Assembly: GCA_035552095.1 (NCBI GenBank)
Contig: DASZMA010000142.1
Coordinates: 1-64,000, forward strand
Reading direction: 5' to 3'
Origin: Bog-473 sp035552095
GTDB lineage: Bacteria > Actinomycetota > Acidimicrobiia > Acidimicrobiales > RAAP-2
DNA length: 64,000 bases
A program made the translations under genes and the position numbers. Positions 1 to 7,984 of this stretch are shown here, piece after piece (within the stretch, counting starts at the first letter, position 1; each line of letters begins with the position of its first letter). Below the pieces are notes generated by a model. It was not told the origin of the DNA, made no database searches, and saw only the letters and a program-made list of their open reading frames with translations.

Positions 1-288
1 GCGCTGCGCAGCGCGCACCAGTTCCGCCGCGAGAGCGGGATGTCACTGCTGGCGCTGCTCAAGGAGGGCCGGGCCATGAAAGAGGGCAACGAGCTCACCT
101 GGCCCCAGGTGGTAATGGCGGCCAACGCACCGGTCATGACCAAGGCCGCCCTGGTGGACGGGCGTACCGATGTGGGGGTGCTGCCCACCGGCCAGGTGGT
201 AGGGCTCATTGACGCGCTACCGACCGTGGCCGACATCATCAACGCCGTCATGACCGAAGCCAACGACGTCCTGGCCGGTTGGGCCTGA
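1..288 (+). CDS. Nitronate monooxygenase-like flavin oxidoreductase, C-terminal part
   Basis: The reading frame is open from the first base and ends at the TGA at 286-288, so only about the last 95 residues are seen. The tail, with a Met/Ala-rich stretch followed by GQVVGLIDALPTVADII, resembles the C-terminus of FMN-dependent nitronate monooxygenase / 2-nitropropane dioxygenase-like TIM-barrel proteins, which often sit in actinobacterial lipid-catabolism loci. The FMN-binding and catalytic parts lie outside the window, so substrate and exact family are inferred from the tail alone. Confidence 0.6.
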   Translation, partial: ALRSAHQFRRESGMSLLALLKEGRAMKEGNELTWPQVVMAANAPVMTKAALVDGRTDVGVLPTGQVVGLIDALPTVADIINAVMTEANDVLAGWA

Positions 289-299
289 TGATGGAGTTC

Positions 300-740
300 C
301 TAGTTGGCTGAGGTGCCACCCTGGGCCACCCGGCGCAGCAGGTTGGACACCCGCTGGTGGGTCACCCCGAAGAGGTGGGCGATGCTCGGGATGCTCTGCC
401 CCTCGGCCCGGAGCGCCACGACCAGGGAGCGGCGCAGGTAGCCACTGGCCTCGGACTGACGGCGCAGGATGGTGCTGACCAGCTGCACGGTGCCGGGCTC
501 GTCCTCGTCGACCAGGATGGACTTCCACTCGGCCCCGTTCTCACGGGCCAGGCGGACCTCGGCGATCCGCTTGAACAGTAAGCGCTCGTTCTCGGCGTTC
601 TCGCGCAGGACGACTTCGAGCTCGCCCAAGGCGTCCAGGACCTCGTCAGACCCTGTCTCAGTGTGCTCGTGCATCGTTCCGTTGTTCTCTCCTCGGGACT
701 CCACGTCGTGGAATTCCCTCACCGCGTCAGTTGCCAGCAT
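300..740 (-). CDS. Small helix-turn-helix protein
   Basis: This encodes 146 residues. The N-terminal half is acidic and probably helical (many Glu/Asp and Leu, residues 30-70). The C-terminus carries a helix-turn-helix-like segment (IAHLFGVTHQRVSNLLRR, about residues 120-138) of the type found in sigma-70 region 4 or MerR/Xre-like DNA-binding domains. The chosen ATG has a good ribosome-binding site (GAGGAGAACGC before ATG); an internal ATG at 674 is a possible later start. It converges on the preceding flavoenzyme gene with only 11 nt between. A DNA-binding role is inferred and the target is unknown. Confidence 0.6.
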   Translation of the reverse strand: MLATDAVREFHDVESRGENNGTMHEHTETGSDEVLDALGELEVVLRENAENERLLFKRIAEVRLARENGAEWKSILVDEDEPGTVQLVSTILRRQSEASGYLRRSLVVALRAEGQSIPSIAHLFGVTHQRVSNLLRRVAQGGTSAN

Positions 741-932
741 GCGTTCTCCTCACAATGTCGTTGCCTCTGGAGCGACCGGTCTCTCGAATGGACGTCCGAA
801 CACCATTGCCGGGGTAGCCAGGTACGGAGCCGACCCGGAAATGGCGTCACGCGCCACTTACCCCGAAACTGCAGTGTCCAATCATCCTTCGCAACAGAAT
901 ACGGCCCAACGGCCGTTACCGGGGCGCGGGAA

Positions 933-2147
933 TCAACGACTGAGCAGGACCGATGATCCGTGGCCGAAAAGCCCCTGATTGGCGGTCACCGCCACCCGGG
1001 CCCCTTCGACCTGGTGACCATGGGCCGTGCCCCGCAACTGCCATACGCACTCGCACACCTGCGCGATGGCCTGGGCCGGGATGGCCTCCCCGAAGCAGGA
1101 CAGCCCACCGGAGGGGTTGACCGGCACCCGGCCCCCGAGCGAGGTGACCCCGTCGCGCAGCAGCTTCTCGGCCTCCCCCTCGCCGCAGAGGCCGATGTCC
1201 TCGTACCAGTCCAACTCCAGTGCGGCCGAGAGGTCGTAGACCTCGGCCAGGTCGAGATCCTCGGGGCCGATGCCGGCCTCGGCGTAGGCAGCCGAGGTGA
1301 TGGAGGGGCGGAAGCCCTGACCGGCATCCCATTCCCCGGAGAAGGCGACGGCGGAATCAGTCGAGAAGTTGGGCATCTCGATCACCGTGTTGGGGAACGA
1401 CGGCGTCACCGTGGACACGGCGTTGATGGTGACCGCCGGCTCGGCGCCGCCGCTGTGCCGGCGGGCGAACTCCATGCTGGTCAGCACCAGGGCGGCGCCC
1501 CCGTCGGACGTGGCACAGATCTCCAGCAGGCGGAGGGGGTCGGCCACCATGGGGGAGGCCAGCACCTCGTCGACCGTGACCTCGCTGCGGTAACGGGCGT
1601 ACGGGTTGGCCAGACCGTGCCGGGCGTTCTTCACCTTGACCTGGGCGAAATCCTCTTCAGTGGCGCCGAAGCGATCCATGCGCCGGCGGGCGTAGAGCGC
1701 GAAGTAGGTCGGGTTGGTCGCCCCCATCAGATGGAAGCGCAACCAGTCGGGGTCGTCCTTGCGGTCGCCGCCGCCCACCGGGGCGAAGAACCCCTTGGGC
1801 GTGGTGTCGGCCCCGACCACCAGGGCCACGTCGCACAGCCCGGCCAGGATCTGCGCCCGGGCGCTGCCGATGGCGGCGGCCCCCGAGGCACAGGCGGCGT
1901 AGACGCTGGAGACGCGGGCTCCCGTCCAACCCAGCGCCTGGGCGAAGGTGGCGCCGGCGATGAAGCCCGGGTACCCGTTGCGTATGGTGTCGGCGCCCGA
2001 GACGAACTGGATGTCCCGCCAGCCCAACCCGGCGTCGGCCAAGGCGTCCCGGGCCGCCACCAGCCCGTACTCGACGAAGGGCCGGCCCCACTTGCCCCAG
2101 GGGTGCATGCCCGCACCCAGTACCGCGACCCGCTTGTCGTCCGGCAT
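933..2147 (-). CDS. Lipid-transfer-protein type thiolase (SCP-x/Ltp-like)
   Basis: This 404-residue protein has the non-decarboxylating thiolase fold: YAACASGAAAIGSA with the nucleophile-position Cys at residue 86, a C-terminal NPSGGLSCFGEAIPAQ block and ANQGLFGHGSSVL near the end. Such Ltp/SCP-x proteins act as acyl-CoA thiolases or, with a DUF35 partner as in Ltp2-ChsH2 of sterol side-chain degradation, as retro-aldolases. The DUF35 gene lies immediately upstream (3 nt gap) and a classical thiolase before that, so the three form one operon. Thiolysis versus aldol cleavage cannot be decided from sequence alone. Confidence 0.85.
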   Translation of the reverse strand: MPDDKRVAVLGAGMHPWGKWGRPFVEYGLVAARDALADAGLGWRDIQFVSGADTIRNGYPGFIAGATFAQALGWTGARVSSVYAACASGAAAIGSARAQILAGLCDVALVVGADTTPKGFFAPVGGGDRKDDPDWLRFHLMGATNPTYFALYARRRMDRFGATEEDFAQVKVKNARHGLANPYARYRSEVTVDEVLASPMVADPLRLLEICATSDGGAALVLTSMEFARRHSGGAEPAVTINAVSTVTPSFPNTVIEMPNFSTDSAVAFSGEWDAGQGFRPSITSAAYAEAGIGPEDLDLAEVYDLSAALELDWYEDIGLCGEGEAEKLLRDGVTSLGGRVPVNPSGGLSCFGEAIPAQAIAQVCECVWQLRGTAHGHQVEGARVAVTANQGLFGHGSSVLLSR

Positions 2148-2150
2148 CGC

Positions 2151-2609
2151 TCAGCCCTCCTGGTCGGCGGCGGTGGGCTGGGCGGCGGCGGGCTGCCACT
2201 TCCACACCAGATAGTCGTGATCGTCCTCGGAGTACAGCGTGTCGATGACCAGCTCGACCTCGTCGCCCACCTTGAGGTCGTCCACCGTCACGCCGTCGAC
2301 CACCTGGCCCATGACCACCAGCTTCTCGGCCGCCAGTTCGACGGCGGCCAGGCAGAAGGGCACGTACGGATCGGCCGGCACGTAGGGCGGGGGCGGCTGG
2401 TAGCGGGCGTCGGTGTAGGACCAGATCTTGCCCCGCCGCGACAGCTCCACCGTCTCGAACTCCTGCCCGTCGCAGTCCGGGTTGCGGCAGAAGCTCTTCT
2501 CGGCCGGGAAGGCGAAGGTGCCGCAGGCCGGGCAGCGCGAGCCCAGCAGGGCCGGGCCGTTCGCCCCCTCGGTGAACCACCCGTCAACGGCCGGTACCCG
2601 CGTGGTCAT
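2151..2609 (-). CDS. Zn-ribbon OB-fold protein (DUF35), thiolase partner
   Basis: This 152-residue protein has a four-cysteine zinc ribbon (CPACG, then FCRNPDC, residues about 25-50) followed by an OB-fold-like segment, the DUF35 architecture. DUF35 proteins bind acyl-CoA and pair with Ltp-type thiolases or MaoC hydratases, for example the ChsH2 C-terminal domain with Ltp2. Its ATG shares one base with the stop of the upstream thiolase, and the Ltp-like thiolase follows 3 nt later, indicating translational coupling and a physical complex (inference). Confidence 0.85.
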   Translation of the reverse strand: MTTRVPAVDGWFTEGANGPALLGSRCPACGTFAFPAEKSFCRNPDCDGQEFETVELSRRGKIWSYTDARYQPPPPYVPADPYVPFCLAAVELAAEKLVVMGQVVDGVTVDDLKVGDEVELVIDTLYSEDDHDYLVWKWQPAAAQPTAADQEG

Positions 2610-3787
2610 CAGTCCAGCCTCTCAATGATGGTGGCGTTGGCCTGCCCGCCGCCCTCGCACATGGTCTGCAGCCCGAAGCGGCCAGCGGTGCGCTCCAACT
2701 CGTTCAGCAGGGTAGCCATCAGGCGCGCCCCGGAGCATCCGGTCGGGTGGCCGATGGCGATGGCGCCACCGTTCACGTTCACCTTGTCCATGTCGGGATG
2801 GAACTCGCGCTCCCAGGCCAGGACAACCGAGGCGAAGGCCTCGTTGATCTCAATCAGGTCGATGTCACCCAGCGCCAGCTTGGACTTGGCCAGGACCAGC
2901 TCGGTGGCCGGGATCACCGCGGTCAACATGATCTGCGGGTCGTTGGCGGCCACGGCGAAGGTGTGGAAGCGGGCCCGCGGCCGCAGCCCGAGCGCGTTCG
3001 CCTTCTCCTCGCTCATAATCAGCACGGCCGCCGCCCCGTCGGAAATCTGCGACGAGGTCCCTGCCGTCACCGTCCCGTTCTCGGAGAAGGCCGGGCGCAG
3101 CCCGGCCAGCTTCTCCCGCGAGGTGTCGCGGCGCACCCCCTCGTCGATCTCCATCAACCCGCTCACTTCGGCGGCGCCGGGGACGTCGGGATGAACCCGG
3201 GCCTCGAGGCCGACGATCTCATTGGCGAACCGACCCTCGTCAATGGCCCGGGCCGCCCGCACGTGCGACTGCAGGGCCAGCGCGTCCATGTCGTCCCGGC
3301 TGACCTTCCACCGGCGGGCGATCTCCTCGGCGCACTCGCCCTGGTGGATCAGCTCGAAGCGCTCGAGGTAGAGCGGGCCGTAGGCCTCGCCCGGCCCGGG
3401 TTCGGTGGTCGAGCCGATGGGCACCCGGCTCATCGATTCCACCCCGGCCCCGATGGCCACGTCCATGGCGCCGGACATGACGGCCTGGGCGGCGAAGTGG
3501 ATGGCCTGCTGGGCCGACCCGCACTGGCGGTCCACTGTGGTACCCGGGACCGATTCGGGGAAGCCGGCGGCCAGGGCGGCGTTGCGGGCGATGTTCATGG
3601 CCTGCTCGCCGACGGTCATGGTGCAGCCCATGATCACGTCTTCGACCAGGGCCGGGTCCAGGTCGTTGCGGGCCAGCAGGGCCCGGAGCGGCTGGGCGGC
3701 CAGGTCGGTGGCGTGCCAACCCGACAGGCGGCCCCCCCGGCGGCCGACCGGGGTCCGCACGGCATCGATGATCACGGCGTTGGGCAT
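2609..3787 (-). CDS. Acetyl-CoA acetyltransferase (FadA-type 3-ketoacyl-CoA thiolase)
   Basis: This is a classical thiolase of 392 residues from the chosen ATG: nucleophile Cys89 in DRQCGSAQQA, the NEAFA motif, GGAIAIGHPTGCSG with the catalytic His, and a C-terminal CEGGGQANA with the acid/base Cys. It cleaves 3-ketoacyl-CoA to acetyl-CoA plus a shortened acyl-CoA, and resembles FadA5-like actinobacterial enzymes. A TTG start at 3808 is possible, but a palindromic operator lies at 3811-3825 and the conserved thiolase N-terminus begins at this ATG. It is the first gene of a thiolase/DUF35/Ltp operon. Confidence 0.9.
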   Translation of the reverse strand: MPNAVIIDAVRTPVGRRGGRLSGWHATDLAAQPLRALLARNDLDPALVEDVIMGCTMTVGEQAMNIARNAALAAGFPESVPGTTVDRQCGSAQQAIHFAAQAVMSGAMDVAIGAGVESMSRVPIGSTTEPGPGEAYGPLYLERFELIHQGECAEEIARRWKVSRDDMDALALQSHVRAARAIDEGRFANEIVGLEARVHPDVPGAAEVSGLMEIDEGVRRDTSREKLAGLRPAFSENGTVTAGTSSQISDGAAAVLIMSEEKANALGLRPRARFHTFAVAANDPQIMLTAVIPATELVLAKSKLALGDIDLIEINEAFASVVLAWEREFHPDMDKVNVNGGAIAIGHPTGCSGARLMATLLNELERTAGRFGLQTMCEGGGQANATIIERLD

Positions 3788-3810
3788 AGGGGGCCCATTG
3801 TTATCCAAAT

Positions 3811-3825
3811 CTGACGGGTCGTTAG
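3811..3825. promoter_or_regulatory. Palindromic operator, copy 1
   Basis: CTGACGGGTCGTTAG is a 7-1-7 imperfect palindrome preceded by AT, lying between the divergent thiolase operon and the lipoprotein esterase. It matches the perfect copy at 13673-13687 at 13 of 15 positions. Its position just upstream of both genes fits a repressor site. The binding protein is not identified; a TetR-family regulator is the likeliest type. Confidence 0.55.
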
Positions 3826-3883
3826 ATCCGCCATCCCGCTGATCGATATCCGGTCAGCCGGCTGATCGACCAGGATAAGGGCC

Positions 3884-4816
3884 GTGTTGCGCCGACCCCT
3901 CCTCGTGCTGGCCGTCGCCCTGACGGCCATGACGGGCCTGGCCTCCTGCACCAGTGCCGGTTCCACGCCGGTGGGCACCGGCACCGTGCCCACCCTGACC
4001 GCCGGGCAGAAGGTGACCGTGACCTACTGCAACCACGAGCAGGCCAGGATCACCGAGCCCCCGACGCTCAACGGCCCGGCACCGGCGGCGGTCTACGTCC
4101 ACGGTGGGTCCTGGGTCTCAGGGGACTACGACACCGGCGGATTCATCATCGACCAGATCGGGCCGGCCCTGGCCGCCAAGGGCTTCGTGGTGGTCAGCGT
4201 CAACTACCGGCTGGGGGCCAGCCGGCCCTGGCCGGCCCAGATAGAAGACGTGAAGTGCGCCATCCGGTACCTGCGGGCCAACGCCAGCGCCCTCAACGTG
4301 AACCCCGACGAGATCGGGACCTGGGGTCACAGTGCCGGCGGCCACCTGGTCAGCCTCCTGGGCACCGCCGGGCCCAGCGTGGGCTGGGACGTCGGCGCCT
4401 ATACCGGGCAGTCGAGCCAGGTGGAGGCCGTGGTCGACCTGGCCGGACCGTCCAACCTCCTCACCCTGGGCAACCGGGGGGAGAGCGGGGTGGTGCAGGA
4501 CAACTTCATCTCGCTGCTGGGCCAGGTGCCGCCGGCGCAGCTCGGCGCCGCCCTGCAGGCGGCCAGCCCGGTCACCTACGTCGCCCCGGGGGATCCGCCG
4601 TTCCTCATCATCCACGCCGACAACGATCCCATCGTCGAGCTCAACCAGTCCCAGGTCCTGGCCTGGGACCTGGCCTCGGCCGGCGTACCGGTGCACCTGG
4701 TCGTCGTCCACGGCGGGGGCCATCTGCTGGACCAACCGGGCGGCACCCCCGATCCGTCCCAGATCACCGATCAGGTCGTCAACTTCTTCGTGGCGCACCT
4801 GCACCCCGGCCACTGA
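3884..4816 (+). CDS. Secreted lipoprotein carboxylesterase (alpha/beta hydrolase)
   Basis: This 310-residue protein begins with a lipoprotein signal peptide: a positive start, a hydrophobic core and the lipobox LASC with Cys22. The mature part is an alpha/beta hydrolase of the hormone-sensitive-lipase/BD-FAE type: oxyanion motif HGGSW (about residue 73), nucleophile elbow GHSAGG (Ser150), an Asp in the HADNDP region and a late His in HGGGH. It probably hydrolyses esters outside the membrane. It starts with GTG and is divergent from the thiolase operon across operator copy 1. Confidence 0.8.
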   Translation: MLRRPLLVLAVALTAMTGLASCTSAGSTPVGTGTVPTLTAGQKVTVTYCNHEQARITEPPTLNGPAPAAVYVHGGSWVSGDYDTGGFIIDQIGPALAAKGFVVVSVNYRLGASRPWPAQIEDVKCAIRYLRANASALNVNPDEIGTWGHSAGGHLVSLLGTAGPSVGWDVGAYTGQSSQVEAVVDLAGPSNLLTLGNRGESGVVQDNFISLLGQVPPAQLGAALQAASPVTYVAPGDPPFLIIHADNDPIVELNQSQVLAWDLASAGVPVHLVVVHGGGHLLDQPGGTPDPSQITDQVVNFFVAHLHPGH

Positions 4817-4870
4817 CCCCAGCCACCGACTGCCCGATCCCGGCGGGGTCGGCCCACCTTGGCAATCGAT

Positions 4871-4885
4871 CTGAGGCTGTGTCAG
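4871..4885. promoter_or_regulatory. Palindromic operator, copy 3 (weaker)
   Basis: CTGAGGCTGTGTCAG, flanked as AT-CTGA...TCAG-AT, keeps the outer half-sites and 15-bp spacing of the other copies but diverges in the middle. It lies 14 nt before the ATG of the first acyl-CoA dehydrogenase of a pair, where it would cover the promoter of a short-leader transcript. Confidence 0.45.
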
Positions 4886-4898
4886 ATTCGCAGCGCAC

Positions 4899-6047
4899 AT
4901 GGACCTGAACTTCACCGACGAGCAGGAGCGCTTCCGGACCGAGGCGAGAGCGTGGCTGGCCGCGCACGTCCCCGCCGCCCCCCTCCCCTCGCTCGATACG
5001 CCGCCCGGCTTCGAAGCCCACCGGGCCTGGGAGCGCACCCTCTTCGACGACCGCTGGTCGGTGGTCAGCTGGCCGGCCGAGTACGGCGGGCGTGACGTCG
5101 GGATCATGGAGTGGCTGGTCTTCGAGGAGGAGTACTACCGGGCCCGGGCCCCGACCCGGGTCAGCCAGAACGGCATCTTCCTACTGGCGCCCACCATGCT
5201 CGAGTACGGGACGCCCGAGCAGAAGGCGCGCTTCCTGCCCCCCATGGCCGCCGGGGACGAGATCTGGTGCCAGGGCTGGTCCGAACCCGACGCCGGCAGC
5301 GACCTGGCCGGGATCCGCTCGCGCGCCGTGCGCAACGCCACCGACGACGGCTGGGTGCTCAGCGGCCAGAAGACCTGGGCCAGCCGCGGCGCCTTCGCGC
5401 AGTGGTGCTTCGGCATCTTCCGCACCGACCCCGAGGCCGAGCGCCACCGCGGCCTGACCTACTTCCTCATTGAGATGCGCTCACCCGGGGTCACGGTGCG
5501 GCCCATCCCCCAGATCGACGGCGAGACCGGTTTCGCCGAGATCTTCTTCGACCAGGTCGAGGTCAGCGACGACCAGGTGCTCGGGGACGTAGGGGCCGGC
5601 TGGTCGGTGGCCATGGCCACCGCCGGCAGCGAGCGCGGCCTCAGCCTGCGCAGCCCGGCCCGCTACACCGAGGCGGCTGACCGCCTCCTCTCCCTGTTCC
5701 ATCAGCGCGGCGGCCCCCCGTCCGCCGCCGACGCGGTGGCCCAGGCCCACATGGATGCGCAGGCCTACCAGCTGCACACCTACTGGACGGCGACCAAGGT
5801 GACGCAGGGGCACCCGGTCGGGCCCGAGGCCAGCTGCAACAAGATCTTCTGGTCCGAGACCGATGTGGCCATCCACCAGACCGCGCTGGCGCTGCTCGGG
5901 GCGGACGCCGAACTGCTGGAGCACGGCGCGCCGGGCGAATGGCTGGACGGCTACCTCTTCGCGTTGGCCGGGCCCATTTACGCCGGCACCAACGAGATCC
6001 AGCGCAACGTGGTGGCTGAGCGCCTGCTCGGGCTACCCCGGGGCTGA
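4899..6047 (+). CDS. Acyl-CoA dehydrogenase, subunit A of a pair
   Basis: This 382-residue FAD-dependent acyl-CoA dehydrogenase carries WCQGWSEPDAGSDLAG and KTWASRG (flavin and substrate region), and ends with YAGTNEIQRNVVAERLLGL, typical of the family. It introduces an alpha-beta double bond into an acyl-CoA. The next gene, 2 nt away, encodes a second, divergent acyl-CoA dehydrogenase. Such adjacent unlike pairs form alpha2-beta2 enzymes in actinobacterial sterol side-chain degradation (FadE26-FadE27 type), so a heteromer is likely (inference). There is no clear ribosome-binding site; operator copy 3 precedes the start. Confidence 0.88.
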   Translation: MDLNFTDEQERFRTEARAWLAAHVPAAPLPSLDTPPGFEAHRAWERTLFDDRWSVVSWPAEYGGRDVGIMEWLVFEEEYYRARAPTRVSQNGIFLLAPTMLEYGTPEQKARFLPPMAAGDEIWCQGWSEPDAGSDLAGIRSRAVRNATDDGWVLSGQKTWASRGAFAQWCFGIFRTDPEAERHRGLTYFLIEMRSPGVTVRPIPQIDGETGFAEIFFDQVEVSDDQVLGDVGAGWSVAMATAGSERGLSLRSPARYTEAADRLLSLFHQRGGPPSAADAVAQAHMDAQAYQLHTYWTATKVTQGHPVGPEASCNKIFWSETDVAIHQTALALLGADAELLEHGAPGEWLDGYLFALAGPIYAGTNEIQRNVVAERLLGLPRG

Positions 6048-6049
6048 GC

Positions 6050-7156
6050 GTGGACTTCTCGTTCTCCGACGAACAGGTCGAGCTGCGCCAAGCCGTGCGC
6101 CAGGTGCTCGACGCCGAGTGTCCGGTCAGCGCGCTGCGCGCCTTCGATGCGGCCGGGGCCGAGGAGCGCCGCACCTTGTCGCGAGCCCGCTGGGCCGTGC
6201 TGGCCGACCTCGGTGCGCCGACGCTGTTGGTGCCCGCCGCCTCCGAGGGCCTCGGACTGAGCGACGTCGACCTGGTCGGCGTGTTCGAGGAAGCGGGCTG
6301 GGCCGCCCTGCCCGAACCGCTGCTGGAGACGGCCGGCCTGGCCGCGCCGACCCTGGCCACCCTCCTGCCCGCGCCGGCGGCGGCCACCGCCCTGCACGCG
6401 CTGGTGGCCGACGGGGCCACCGTCGCCGTGGGCGGCATTGACGCCGGGGCGCCCGGCCCCACCTCGCCCACCACCGTGACCGCGGACGGCACCCTGCGCA
6501 CGCCACGGGTGGTGGGGGGGCGCGACGCCGCCTTCTTCCTGCTGGCCGTGCGCGACCCGGACTCGGGCTGGCAGGTGCACGCCGTCCCGGCGGCCGCGTG
6601 CACGGTGCAGCCCACCCCCGCGCTCGATCCGACCCGCGACCTCTCCACCGTCGACTGGCCGCTCTCGGCCGACACCCTGCTGGCCTACGGCGTGGCCGCC
6701 GAGGCCATCGTCCAGCTGCTGGCCGACCGGGCCGCCGCCGGTTCGGCCGCCTGCCTGATCGGGCTGGCCGACCGCCTGATCACGATGGCCTCCGACTACG
6801 CCAAGGAGCGCCAGCAGTTCGGCCGGCCCATCGGCAGCTTCCAGGCGGTCAAGCATCTGCTGGCCGACGCCCGGGTCAAGCTCGAGTTCGCCCGCCCGGC
6901 CACCTACCGGGCCGCCTGGTCCTTGGCCACGGCCCAGACCACGGTGTCGCACGACGCGTCCATGGCCAAGGCGATGGCGTCTGACGCGGCCGAGCTGGCC
7001 GCCCGGGTGGCCCTGCAGGTGCACGGGGCCATCGGCTACACCTGGGAGTGCGATCTGCACTTCTTCATGAAGCGCACCTGGGCCCTGACCCGGGCCTGGG
7101 GCGACGCCGCCACCCACCGCCAACTGGTGCTGGCCCAGGCCGGTGGGCCGCACTGA
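6050..7156 (+). CDS. Acyl-CoA dehydrogenase, subunit B of a pair
   Basis: This 368-residue acyl-CoA dehydrogenase has a degenerate middle region but a well-kept C-terminal helical domain: KERQQFGRPIGSFQAVKH and LQVHGAIGYTWE. The Glu of the GYTWE motif is where heteromeric FadE enzymes usually carry a catalytic base. It starts with GTG 2 nt after the preceding gene's stop and is certainly co-transcribed with it. The poor match to the N-terminal FAD-binding motifs compared with its partner fits a two-subunit enzyme sharing one active site (family knowledge). Confidence 0.85.
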   Translation: MDFSFSDEQVELRQAVRQVLDAECPVSALRAFDAAGAEERRTLSRARWAVLADLGAPTLLVPAASEGLGLSDVDLVGVFEEAGWAALPEPLLETAGLAAPTLATLLPAPAAATALHALVADGATVAVGGIDAGAPGPTSPTTVTADGTLRTPRVVGGRDAAFFLLAVRDPDSGWQVHAVPAAACTVQPTPALDPTRDLSTVDWPLSADTLLAYGVAAEAIVQLLADRAAAGSAACLIGLADRLITMASDYAKERQQFGRPIGSFQAVKHLLADARVKLEFARPATYRAAWSLATAQTTVSHDASMAKAMASDAAELAARVALQVHGAIGYTWECDLHFFMKRTWALTRAWGDAATHRQLVLAQAGGPH

Positions 7157-7182
7157 CCCTCCCTGTGTTCCTTTACGAAACA

Positions 7183-7188
7183 TAGAAT
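7183..7188 (+). promoter_or_regulatory. -10 element of a leaderless promoter
   Basis: TAGAAT lies 6 nt before the ATG at 7195, with no ribosome-binding site between them. This is the actinobacterial leaderless arrangement in which transcription starts at the start codon, and it supports the chosen start. Confidence 0.5.
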
Positions 7189-7194
7189 GACTGA

Positions 7195-7737
7195 ATGTTG
7201 GGGCTCGTTGACGGGGCAAACTGGGCTGAGATATTTACCGGTATTGGAACTGTCGTCGTCGCCACGAGCGTCATCTTTGCTGGCATCCAATTGCGCGACG
7301 GTAGAAAAGCGCGCACAGCCGAAATCGTTCGCGAATTGGCCCAGCGTTGGGAGAGCACTGAAATGGTGCTCTGCCGAAAGTTGATCAGCACTCATGGCAC
7401 CGGTGACCAATCCACTGACAGTCTGAAAAATGCTGTCGAGACTGCTCTGCAGTCAGGAAGTGACGACTACTACAGGTATACCCAATATCTGAATTTCTTC
7501 GAGCAGATTGGGCTTTCCTTTACTGATGACGCGGTCGGATTCAAGGTGGTTTCCAAAATGTTCAAAGGGACCATTGAGGCCAATTGGAAATCGTGGCGGA
7601 TCGTGATCCCTCACGTGTGGGGAACAGGGAGTGGCGTGGGCGAAAACTTCCGCCTCTTGGCGGCAAAAATCGAACGGAGAAGATTGAGGCACCAAGCATG
7701 GGCGCCTATTCGCAGGTTCCTCAGTGAGCCCTACTGA
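7195..7737 (+). CDS. Membrane-anchored protein of unknown function (DUF4760-like), lower GC
   Basis: This 180-residue protein has one hydrophobic N-terminal segment (about residues 10-30, FTGIGTVVVATSVIFAG) followed by a soluble helical domain with LAQRWESTEM, LNFFEQIGLSF and WKSWRIVIPHVW. This order resembles DUF4760-type proteins, whose function is unknown. Base composition is visibly less GC-rich than everything around it, with many A/T-ending codons, suggesting recent acquisition. It is a single gene with its own leaderless promoter, not part of the acyl-CoA dehydrogenase operon. Confidence 0.7.
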   Translation: MLGLVDGANWAEIFTGIGTVVVATSVIFAGIQLRDGRKARTAEIVRELAQRWESTEMVLCRKLISTHGTGDQSTDSLKNAVETALQSGSDDYYRYTQYLNFFEQIGLSFTDDAVGFKVVSKMFKGTIEANWKSWRIVIPHVWGTGSGVGENFRLLAAKIERRRLRHQAWAPIRRFLSEPY

Positions 7738-7836
7738 CCGGGCTTGTGTCCTGACGGATTAACCGGAGCGCCTGGCACCGGATCACGCGGAATCTCCTTC
7801 ACATCTGCCTCCCTAGGCATGCGTCTCTACCGTTCA

Positions 7837-7863
7837 GGATACCCGGGTGGACTCGGGGTATCC
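7837..7863. repeat. Inverted repeat in the 7738-7984 intergenic region
   Basis: GGATACCC at 7837-7844 is mirrored by GGGTATCC at 7856-7863 with an 11-nt loop. No T-run follows, so it is a weak terminator candidate and could instead be an operator. The rest of the 247-bp gap holds nothing recognisable. Confidence 0.35.
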
Positions 7864-7984
7864 ACACCTTGCGCACCCGTCAGTCCCCAGCTTTGCCCCC
7901 CATGAGCCCATAGGTGGCTACGGGCCCACGGCCATGTCCGATTTCCGCCAGTAATTGTCACCGCGGCGTGCCAGGCTGTCACCC

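Noticed and set aside
960..3194. 744-codon open frame on the plus strand opposite the thiolase operon
   Set aside because: Its product is Gly/Arg/His-rich without motifs and lies antisense to three clearly conserved genes; long antisense frames are expected at this GC content.
7738..7984. Small gene in the longest intergenic gap
   Set aside because: No frame with a plausible start and ribosome-binding site was found; only an inverted repeat stands out.
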